From assembly GCA_021806345.1 (NCBI GenBank), contig JAJZXP010000177.1, positions 1 to 29,387 of the forward strand: 29,387 nucleotides of DNA, in the 5' to 3' direction. Source of the stretch: Thermoplasmata archaeon (GTDB taxonomy: Archaea > Thermoplasmatota > Thermoplasmata > Thermoplasmatales > Thermoplasmataceae). The notes below the pieces were generated by a model. It searched no databases and had not been told where the DNA came from. It saw only the letters and a program-made list of their open reading frames with translations. Shown here piece by piece: positions 23,495-29,387 of the stretch; the stretch's first letter is position 1; every line of letters begins with the position of its first letter. Position numbers and translations under genes: made by a program.

Positions 23495-24334
23495 AAAATG
23501 GATATTAAAATATTCTGTGAGGATGATGCTGATTAGAAATGCTATTCCTATGAAGGAATTTGAATTAAGGAAGGACATCTTTATGGTTTTTGGATCGTCT
23601 GGCTTAATGATTAGGTGCTGATAAATTATCAGAAAATAGAAAATAAACAGGGCTATTACATAAAACCAGCTCCTGATGTAAAAGACCAGAAGAGTGAAGA
23701 GAACCAGTGTTATGCCATGGAAGATATCTGAAATAATTAACCCTCTTTCAGTACCGTATCTAGTCATAACAGTTTTCAACTTATTTACGATGTCAAATTC
23801 AATATCTGGAATAGTGTAAACAATGTCAAATCCCCCAATCCAAAATGACGTTGCGAGAACGAGGATATATATCTCCGGGGAAGACGGAAAAACAGGTTTA
23901 TAGGCCAGATATCCAGCCATAACCCCTACACCAATAGTGAATCCCATGAATAAATGTCTCCATGGTGTAACCCTTTTTAATAGGGGATCTATAATAAACA
24001 TCACAAGCACTATGGGCGACAACTCAAATACAAGACGATTTAGACGGAAAGTGCACAGTTCGAAGAAAAAAGCTGTGAAAATTGTAAACGCGATTGCGCT
24101 TTTATTTGAAAGGCTCCCATCAACAAGCCCCCACTTCCTCTTTCTTGGATTGATAGCATCATACTTCCTTCCAAGGATCCTGTTGATTGACATTCCGGTT
24201 GCACGAGCTAAAGTGCCCGCCAGTACAACCAGAACAACAACACTAATACCGGGGAATCCCCCTGCAGCAATGAATGAACCTGCCACTATAAACGGGATGT
24301 CGAATACGGTATGCTCCAGTTTAATGTAATCCAC
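23489..24334 (-). CDS. UbiA family prenyltransferase (quinone biosynthesis type)
   Basis: Integral membrane enzyme that joins a polyprenyl chain to an aromatic acceptor. Seen: start region DYIKLEHTVFDIPFIVAG typical of UbiA/MqnP-like proteins, first motif NRILGRKYDAINPR, several membrane helices, and second motif GGFDIVYTIPDIEFD. In the first motif the usual Asp four residues after Asn is Gly (N51, Gly55, D59 with this start). The frame runs upstream to an ATG at 24424, but those 30 residues overlap ubiD and do not look like the family; the GTG at 24334, eight bases after the ubiD stop, gives the normal start and 281 residues. Its place after ubiD suggests menaquinone-type synthesis; the archaeal lipid prenyltransferase is a less likely alternative. 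Confidence 0.88.
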   Translation of the reverse strand: MDYIKLEHTVFDIPFIVAGSFIAAGGFPGISVVVLVVLAGTLARATGMSINRILGRKYDAINPRKRKWGLVDGSLSNKSAIAFTIFTAFFFELCTFRLNRLVFELSPIVLVMFIIDPLLKRVTPWRHLFMGFTIGVGVMAGYLAYKPVFPSSPEIYILVLATSFWIGGFDIVYTIPDIEFDIVNKLKTVMTRYGTERGLIISDIFHGITLVLFTLLVFYIRSWFYVIALFIFYFLIIYQHLIIKPDDPKTIKMSFLNSNSFIGIAFLISIILTEYFNIHFL

Positions 24335-24342
24335 TAGCTTGC

Positions 24343-25788
24343 TTAAAGTCCGTTCTTCATGGAATCCCTTAACTGATCCACTCTGGTTTGAATATCCTTC
24401 ACCATCTGCAATGTCTCCGGCCATTCCCTTTCATACCCCTCCGTATTCCATTTTTTAGTAGCATCAATCCCCATCTTTGATCCATAATTTATTCTTGGAG
24501 ATGCGTGATCCAGTGTGTCTGTATGGGTCCCTGGTATAATAACAACATCTCTTGCAGGATCAATTCTTGTGCTCATAGCCCAAATAACCTGTTTTCTATC
24601 GTGCACATTTATATCATCATCCACAACGATCACTATCTTTGAAAACATCAACTGCCCAGTTCCCCATATGGAAAACATGACCTTTCTTGCATGTCCAGGG
24701 TACCGCTTTTTGATGGAAACTACTATCATATCATGAAAAACAGCTTCCTCCATTGTGTTCATGTCTACGATTTCTGGGATTTGCAATTTGACAAGTGGAA
24801 GGAATAATCTTTCTATGGATTTTCCCATTATCACATCCTCGTGCCATAGTTTACCCACAATAGTTGTTGGGTAAATCGGGTTCTTCTTTTCCACGATCTT
24901 TTTTACGTGGAATACAGGAAATTCGTCAGCAAGGGAGTAATATCCGGTATGATCTCCAAACGGACCCTCTGTTTTTGTTTCCGAAGTGTCTATATATCCC
25001 TCAAGCACTATTTCAGAGTTCATGGGATAGTGCATACCAACACTCTGGCCTTTAACCAAGTCAACCCTCTTCCTACTTATCAACCCACAGAAGGAAAATT
25101 CATCCAGCGGTTCAGGAAGTGGAGCAACTGCCGAGAAAATAGTTAAGGGGTCTGTTCCCAACGAAACTGATACGTCCATTATTTTCCCCTTCTCCTTGTA
25201 GTCCTGGTAATGTCTTGATCCGTCTTTGTGAATTTGCCAGTGCATTCCAAGTGTTTCACTATCATATTTTTGCATTCTATACATTCCTGCGTTTTTTAGC
25301 TTCGTTTGAGGATCCTGTGTTATTACCACAGGCAGTGTAATAAATGGAGCTGCATCCTCAGGCCACGTCGTGCAGATAGGGTACCTGTCCAAATCAACCT
25401 TATCCAGTAAGCGATGTGATGAAGGTAATTTTTCGTGATATTTCGGCCTCAACCCTCCAAGTTCCTTCAGGATCTCTAAACCACGGCCAATAAGCGAATC
25501 TTTTTCACCAGGTGGTCTGATTAGGTTCTTTAGCCCCTGACCTATTTCTTCAGGAGTCGAACCGAGAATGTCATTCATTTTACCCTGCGTCGAGAAAATA
25601 TTCCCAACTACCGGAATATCTGAATTCTTTACGTTATTAAAAAGCATTGTTTTTCCGGATCCAACTCTTTCCTCCTCACTTAAAATCCAGGTGAGTTCTA
25701 ATTTTGGATCGGTACTTTGATCTATCTCAAGAAGATCATTTTTTTTCCTCCGATCCTCAACAAAATCACGTAAGTCTTCGTAGACCAT
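24343..25788 (-). CDS. ubiD: UbiD family decarboxylase
   Basis: Prenylated-FMN-dependent decarboxylase of aromatic or alpha,beta-unsaturated acids. Seen: YPICTTWPEDAAPFITLP, the cofactor region NAGMYRMQ...GMHWQIHKDGSRHY, and the conserved EGPFGDHTGYYS, with the Arg and Glu residues of the usual Glu-Arg-Glu site apparently in place. 481 residues, normal for the family. Next to a UbiA prenyltransferase it probably decarboxylates the prenylated ring carboxylate in menaquinone or related quinone synthesis (ubiD-like step of the futalosine or Ubi routes; which route is not decidable). The FMN prenyltransferase ubiX is not in this window. It lies in a minus-strand run eamA-ubiD-ubiA. Confidence 0.94.
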   Translation of the reverse strand: MVYEDLRDFVEDRRKKNDLLEIDQSTDPKLELTWILSEEERVGSGKTMLFNNVKNSDIPVVGNIFSTQGKMNDILGSTPEEIGQGLKNLIRPPGEKDSLIGRGLEILKELGGLRPKYHEKLPSSHRLLDKVDLDRYPICTTWPEDAAPFITLPVVITQDPQTKLKNAGMYRMQKYDSETLGMHWQIHKDGSRHYQDYKEKGKIMDVSVSLGTDPLTIFSAVAPLPEPLDEFSFCGLISRKRVDLVKGQSVGMHYPMNSEIVLEGYIDTSETKTEGPFGDHTGYYSLADEFPVFHVKKIVEKKNPIYPTTIVGKLWHEDVIMGKSIERLFLPLVKLQIPEIVDMNTMEEAVFHDMIVVSIKKRYPGHARKVMFSIWGTGQLMFSKIVIVVDDDINVHDRKQVIWAMSTRIDPARDVVIIPGTHTDTLDHASPRINYGSKMGIDATKKWNTEGYEREWPETLQMVKDIQTRVDQLRDSMKNGL

Positions 25789-25854
25789 GATAGGATATGT
25801 TTCATTTGCATTTAGCCATTTGTTAAATAAGTTTTAATTTTTTCTGAAATAATT

Positions 25855-26727
25855 TCAATTAGCCATCGACGATCCGCGAGCTGAAAATATGATTCCTATG
25901 CTTACAAGAATCAGGCCACTTATTTCATAAATATTGGGCACTTCGCCTAGGAGAACTATTCCAAAAACCACAGAAAGAGCAGGGACTAGAAAGAGAAAAG
26001 ATGAGATCGTTGAAACTCTGTATTCCCTGTTTAGATGAAGAAAAGCATAATATGCGACTGCGGTTCCAGGAATTCCCATTATAATAGCAATCAACAAGAA
26101 AGTAGGAACAGGGTGAAAAATACTGGTTGTTGGGGTTACGTAAACAGCTACAGCAAAGGATGGTATGAGCGCAAATAAAAACTGGAAAAAATTTGTGGTT
26201 TCCCTTGGGGCAGCAGCGAGGTACTTCTTGTAGTAGACGGTTCCAGTTGCCCAGCATATTGCGCCAAGTAAAGCAAGTACAACTCCGATACCAAGACTTG
26301 AAAACAGTGCGTTATAAAAGATTAGGATAATTCCAGAAAAACCTATTATCACTCCCAGAACCACATATCGATTGTACGATTCCTTTAAGAATACGATAGA
26401 CAACACTATCGAAATTACAGGATAAGTGTAAATCAGGATGGAAGACAGGGAAGAAGAAATACTTGACTCAGCGATAAACCACAGTTCCATGAAAATAAAA
26501 ACACTCAGCATTGAAAGAATGAACATTGGTTTAATATATTCGGGTTTGAGCTTCAAAAGTTGTTTTCGATTGAATATTATCAAGATGCCAACCAGGGAAA
26601 ACAGAATTCTGTAAAACAATAGCGTGAATGGATCAACATACTGAAGTGCAAATTTCACCAGTGGATAATTCAATGCCCAGAATGATACCATGATGGAAAA
26701 CAGAACTCCATCTCTCTTCAAACTCAC
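25855..26727 (-). CDS. EamA/DMT family transporter
   Basis: Ten-helix drug/metabolite transporter of 290 residues built from two EamA repeats of five helices. Seen: the N-terminal helix with WALNYPLVKFAL, the end of repeat one with VSIVLSIVFLKESYNRYVVLG, and the matching end of repeat two with PALSVVFGIVLLGEVPNIYEISGLILVS (given in parts of the same pattern, l.E). The substrate is not known; family members export amino acids, nucleotide-like compounds or other small solutes. Its stop is 66 bases before the ubiD start on the same strand, so it may share the transcript, but ubiD also has its own AT-rich upstream box. Confidence 0.9.
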   Translation of the reverse strand: MSLKRDGVLFSIMVSFWALNYPLVKFALQYVDPFTLLFYRILFSLVGILIIFNRKQLLKLKPEYIKPMFILSMLSVFIFMELWFIAESSISSSLSSILIYTYPVISIVLSIVFLKESYNRYVVLGVIIGFSGIILIFYNALFSSLGIGVVLALLGAICWATGTVYYKKYLAAAPRETTNFFQFLFALIPSFAVAVYVTPTTSIFHPVPTFLLIAIIMGIPGTAVAYYAFLHLNREYRVSTISSFLFLVPALSVVFGIVLLGEVPNIYEISGLILVSIGIIFSARGSSMAN

Positions 26728-26835
26728 TGAAAAGCGAATGCAGAATAATTAATAATCATACGCTAAATTGTTTCTAATGATACCTTAGGCAGTGTAGATG
26801 CAAATACCTTTATAATTCAGTTCAATGATCTAAGC

Positions 26836-28263
26836 ATGGTCTCAGGAGCATTCAGTGATAGGAAGAGAATCCTTGAATTTTTCAGCTCCAGGGGAATAAT
26901 TGTTGAACCAGAAGCACTCAAAATCATGACAGAACGCGCTATGGGAACAATGATTACCCATCTTCTCAATGAAAATGTGGCAGATAGCGGAATAGTGAAA
27001 CCAGAGGATGTTATGCTCCTTTTAAATACAAATAGTCCTAAAACTCCACTGGAAATTGCAGAAATAGACATAAACCAGATAAAGGCCAACAGCACTATTG
27101 AAGACTTCAGAAAAATGTTTGTAGGCCGATATGAAACTCTGCGGAGTATTATCGTTAATGCAGGAAAATTCAGGCAGATTGATTCAATAGAATCTGCTAA
27201 AAGGAAAGAAGGAAAGGAAGTAAGAATCGTAGGGATGATAACAAACATAAGCGAAACCAAGAACGGTCACAAAAGATTCAGGATTGAAGACACAGATTCT
27301 TTCATCGATGTCTTTATTCTAAAGAAAAATCCCCTCTCAAAAGAACTGCTTCTCAATGATGAGGTGATAGGAGTCATTGGGGGAGTCTCCAGGCCAAGCA
27401 ATGACAGGGAAAAAAATGAGCCGGTTGTATTCGCGAATGAAATCATAAGACCGGATGTACCCGAGAGGTTGATTGACGATAATGGTAAACCTCCAGAGTA
27501 TGTAGCTTCAATCTCCGATATTCACGTAGGGAGCAAAACATTTCTTAAGGATTCCTTTCAGAAATTTATTGATTGGGCAAAGAGTTCATCAGATGAAGCA
27601 TCTTCATTGAAACATTTGATTCTAAGCGGGGATGTAGTTGATGGCATAGGTGTTTATCCGAGCCAGGAAAACGATCTGGAAATCATTAATCCGCTTGAGC
27701 AATATGAATATCTTTCAGAATTTGTCAATCAAGTTCCTGAGGATATAAGTGTATACGTGATGCCTGGGAATCATGACACCGTAAGGCTGGCTGAGCCACA
27801 GCCTGAATTTGGCCCGGCAATAAGAAAGATGTTTGAAAAAAGGATCAAATTTATTCCAAATCCATATAATTTAAGATTGAACGGTAAATTGATTACGATC
27901 TATCACGGAATGTCACTGAACGATCTTATTGAACTAATACCCGGAGCAAACTTCGACAGCGTGGGAAAGGCGATTGAATTGATGCTCAAAAGAAGGTATA
28001 TGGGACCAGTATTCGGGGGTAGAACACCCATAATTCCCTCCAGCTATGATGGGCACATAATGAAAGATGTGCCAGATATTTTTATTACAGGTCACATACA
28101 TGGGCATTATCTTGGGAATTATAATGGAGTGAGATATGTTAACTCCTCAACCTGGCAATCACAGACAGATTATCAGAAAATGATGAACTATTCACCAGAC
28201 CCGGCCATCGCAACTCTATTTGATTTAAATTCAAAATCGGTGTTTAAGAAAAAATTTATGTAA
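26836..28263 (+). CDS. polB: DNA polymerase D small subunit (DP1), 3'-5' exonuclease
   Basis: Proofreading subunit of the archaeal replicative polymerase D. Domain order: N-terminal helical domain (about 1-125), OB-fold (about 135-215, VRIVGMITNISETK), then the calcineurin-like nuclease with all metal motifs: SDIHVGS (Asp228, His230), SGDVVDG (Asp266), GNHD (Asn312, His313) and GHIHGHY (His420, His422). The intact set suggests an active exonuclease. The end reads VNSSTWQSQTDYQ as expected. 475 residues. The ATG follows a TATA box (cctttataatt, 26808-26818) by about 18-28 bases, so the mRNA is leaderless. The large subunit DP2 is not nearby. Its stop abuts the convergent gene at 28264 without a gap. 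Confidence 0.97.
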   Translation: MVSGAFSDRKRILEFFSSRGIIVEPEALKIMTERAMGTMITHLLNENVADSGIVKPEDVMLLLNTNSPKTPLEIAEIDINQIKANSTIEDFRKMFVGRYETLRSIIVNAGKFRQIDSIESAKRKEGKEVRIVGMITNISETKNGHKRFRIEDTDSFIDVFILKKNPLSKELLLNDEVIGVIGGVSRPSNDREKNEPVVFANEIIRPDVPERLIDDNGKPPEYVASISDIHVGSKTFLKDSFQKFIDWAKSSSDEASSLKHLILSGDVVDGIGVYPSQENDLEIINPLEQYEYLSEFVNQVPEDISVYVMPGNHDTVRLAEPQPEFGPAIRKMFEKRIKFIPNPYNLRLNGKLITIYHGMSLNDLIELIPGANFDSVGKAIELMLKRRYMGPVFGGRTPIIPSSYDGHIMKDVPDIFITGHIHGHYLGNYNGVRYVNSSTWQSQTDYQKMMNYSPDPAIATLFDLNSKSVFKKKFM

Positions 28264-28605
28264 CTAAATGGTTCGGAGTATAATTTCCTCAATCTCTTTC
28301 CTGAAAGTTTCAATAAGATCCTTTGTTGCAGTTTCCTTTATCGAATCAGGAGCACTCAAAAATCCCAATTTTGCGGTAAGCTTTGCCATTCTTGCCATGG
28401 AATCATATTCTTTCACCTTAGCTTCAAGGTATCCTTCAATCACAGAAACCAGCTGCTTCTTCAATTCTTTATCTTCATTGAGTTTTTTCTTTATATATTC
28501 CTTGATAAAGTCCTTTACAATTTCTCTAACCGACTCAATGTACATTTCTTCAGACGGCAGAGTGTTCATGATTTCTTTTAGATATTTCTGGATATCATCT
28601 GGCAT
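28264..28605 (-). CDS. Hypothetical helical protein
   Basis: A 113-residue protein, rich in Lys and Glu and almost entirely helix-forming (EYIKKKLNEDKELKKQLV, then a second amphipathic helix), possibly a coiled-coil. No family recognised. The opposite strand also carries a long open frame here, but it has serine-rich, hydrophobic, antisense-type composition. Support for this strand: the ATG at 28605 lies about 25 bases after a minus-strand TATA-like box (cctttattta). It converges on DP1 with no gap. Confidence 0.65.
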   Translation of the reverse strand: MPDDIQKYLKEIMNTLPSEEMYIESVREIVKDFIKEYIKKKLNEDKELKKQLVSVIEGYLEAKVKEYDSMARMAKLTAKLGFLSAPDSIKETATKDLIETFRKEIEEIILRTI

Positions 28606-28724
28606 ATATGATTAATGTAATACTGTAAATAAAGGTTCACAATATAATTATTTATAACAAGTATGGATATCCCGTTACTTTAAGTGAATTATTTTTGAAT
28701 ATAGTTCACTATTGGGGTGAAACA

Positions 28725-28832
28725 TTGAAGCGAAGTTCAAGAGACTGGAAAAAACGAGGAAACATGAGATGGAAATGGAGAAAGAAGAGAATCAGAAGAC
28801 TGAAAAGGCAGAGAAAGGCAAATAAATCTTGA
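28725..28832 (+). CDS. rpl41e: Ribosomal protein eL41
   Basis: Tiny, very basic protein of the large ribosomal subunit near the subunit interface. The C-terminal part [17 protein letters not shown] is the near-invariant eL41 core of Arg/Lys-rich helix. The frame starts with TTG at 28725, four bases after a strong Shine-Dalgarno (ggggtga, 28714-28720), giving 35 residues; a later ATG at 28764 would give only the 22-residue core and has no ribosome site. The N-terminal [12 protein letters not shown] extension precedes the core. A hairpin terminator follows. Confidence 0.9.
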   Translation: MKRSSRDWKKRGNMRWKWRKKRIRRLKRQRKANKS

Positions 28833-28864
28833 TTCTACCCTGATAGCTTTTTAATTGATTTTTC

Positions 28865-28908
28865 GGATTCCAGTATTGGAATCCATTCTGAGTAATTTTT
28901 TGGTTTTT
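28865..28908 (+). terminator. Hairpin plus T-run terminator after eL41
   Basis: GGATTCCA and TGGAATCC form a perfect 8-base-pair stem with a GTAT loop (28865-28884), followed by T runs at 28896-28901 and 28904-28908. Another short T run at 28847-28851 lies before it. Archaeal termination needs mainly the T runs; the hairpin makes it look bacterial. Confidence 0.6.
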
Positions 28909-29005
28909 AGAAACATCATGCAACAATTTCAAAATTGATTCTAGTTCACGCTTAGTATTAATGGGAAAATCAACAGTTTGTTAAAAGACCGCTCAAATCC
29001 CTCAA

Positions 29006-29016
29006 AATTATATACT
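29006..29016 (+). promoter_or_regulatory. TATA box of tRNA-Trp
   Basis: aattatatact lies about 21-31 bases before the tRNA 5' end, the usual archaeal box A position. Confidence 0.6.
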
Positions 29017-29036
29017 AATGATTAATGCACAGGTAC

Positions 29037-29177
29037 GGGGACATGGGGTAATCAGGCATCCTATTGGGCTCCAGTCAGGTTTTGATTAGAAATGGGTCAA
29101 CTGAATTGGTGATGATTGACTGGAACTATGAACCGGGAAGAGACCCGCAGATCTGGGTTCAAATCCCAGTGTCCCCA
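29037..29177 (+). tRNA. tRNA-Trp (anticodon CCA) with intron
   Basis: Exon 1 is 29037-29074 and exon 2 is 29143-29177, with a 68-base intron after position 37, the standard archaeal site. Acceptor strands GGGGACA and TGTCCCC pair fully, the T arm is CTGGG-TTCAAAT-CCCAG and the discriminator is A; CCA is not encoded. The anticodon loop reads CTCCAG with CCA at 29071-29073. The anticodon stem has three strong G-C pairs and weaker outer pairs. Exact splice borders are inferred from the guide geometry and position 37 rule. Confidence 0.9.
29075..29142 (+). ncRNA. Box C/D-like guide RNA inside the tRNA-Trp intron
   Basis: The intron shows box C TTGATTA (29082-29088, imperfect), D' CTGA (29101-29104), C' GTGATGA (29109-29115, perfect) and D ATGA (29128-29131, variant), closed by GGT/ACC. 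The guide before D, TGACTGGA (29117-29124), pairs over 8 bases with TCCAGTCA across the anticodon; G at D-5 meets C34. The guide before D' pairs over 6 bases (one G-U) and its D'-5 G meets C39. Haloferax volcanii tRNA-Trp introns are known to guide methylation of positions 34 and 39, so the same role is inferred. Confidence 0.8.
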
Positions 29178-29188
29178 TTCGTTGTGGG

Positions 29189-29206
29189 AATGACTTCTTC
29201 GTCATT
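29189..29206 (+). terminator. Possible terminator after tRNA-Trp
   Basis: AATGAC and GTCATT form a 6-base-pair stem around TTCTTC, then a pyrimidine-rich tail (tcatttcatttcac... pattern). Twelve bases after the tRNA. Weak; no long T run. Confidence 0.3.
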
Positions 29207-29354
29207 TCATTTCACATTTCAGATATCATTCCGATAGATTAGGAAGAATTGGAAAACCTTTTTACAAGTAGTTTAGAGCATGAAAGCCACTGAGCTTGCG
29301 ATGTGGATGAAATGCGAAAGTTTATACCATTATACTGTATACTCTTTTTGTTAT

Positions 29355-29387
29355 ATGGAAATAACACAGCCTACTAAGTTCTATAAA
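29355..29387 (+). CDS. Start of an unidentified gene cut by the window end
   Basis: An ATG at 29355 opens MEITQPTKFYK and continues past the window edge. A TATA-like element (gtttatac, about 29320-29327) lies 28-35 bases upstream, which supports a leaderless start here. The same frame has an earlier ATG at 29280, also with a possible AT box (ctttttac) 18-27 bases upstream, so the start is open. Too short to identify. Confidence 0.35.
   Translation, partial: MEITQPTKFYK

Noticed and set aside
23489..24424. Longer UbiA start at ATG 24424
   Set aside because: The extra 30 residues overlap the end of ubiD and do not resemble the UbiA N-terminus; GTG 24334 right after the ubiD stop fits better.
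17366..28263. Replication origin near gyrB/gyrA or DP1
   Set aside because: No orc1/cdc6 gene, no origin-recognition-type repeat cluster and no long AT-rich unwinding region was seen.
28268..28615. Plus-strand frame of 115 codons opposite the helical protein gene
   Set aside because: Serine- and phenylalanine-rich antisense composition, no promoter at the right distance, and the minus-strand frame has both better composition and a TATA-like box.
1..29387. CRISPR array or cas genes
   Set aside because: No regularly spaced repeats; the only direct repeats are the tRNA-Val-derived copies, which are kilobases apart.

Overview
The window looks like chromosomal DNA of a Thermoplasmata archaeon (Thermoplasmatales-like, perhaps close to Cuniculiplasma or Ferroplasma; the genus is a guess). 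Archaeal markers are the small subunit of DNA polymerase D, ribosomal protein eL41, a tRNA-Trp gene with a box C/D-type intron, an archaeal-type AspRS, and TATA-like boxes about 25 bases before many start codons, which implies leaderless mRNAs. A tricorn-factor-like M1 aminopeptidase and a bacterial-type gyrase fit Thermoplasmata.

Layout. 1-3160: an M1 aminopeptidase running off the left edge, divergent from a Sua5 t6A enzyme. 3161-6200: a looser stretch with a FlaR-like P-loop kinase, a small membrane protein, a possible gene remnant and an MFS transporter. 6229-11849: an accessory island ending at tRNA-Val. It holds HicBA, VapBC and a DUF2283/DUF4258 pair, three decayed genes, a HAD hydrolase, and direct repeats derived from the 3' end and flank of tRNA-Val. 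12093-14822: a short unknown gene, a 3-hydroxyacyl-CoA dehydrogenase, a 45-codon ORF and AspRS. 14943-17262: an NfeD-type protein that appears to have lost its protease dyad, overlapping a ROK kinase that seems to start at CTG. 17366-23494: a solitary adenine methylase, then gyrB-gyrA-hom. 23489-26727 (minus strand): eamA-ubiD-ubiA, probably tied to quinone synthesis. 26836-29387: DP1, a helical unknown, eL41, intron-bearing tRNA-Trp and the start of another gene.

The backbone is mostly information processing (tRNA charging and modification, DNA topology, replication, translation) and central metabolism. The two most notable parts are the tRNA-Val island, which looks like repeated insertion of toxin-antitoxin cassettes at a tRNA gene with no integrase left, and the tRNA-Trp intron, whose guide segments match positions 34 and 39 of its own pre-tRNA under the box-minus-5 rule.
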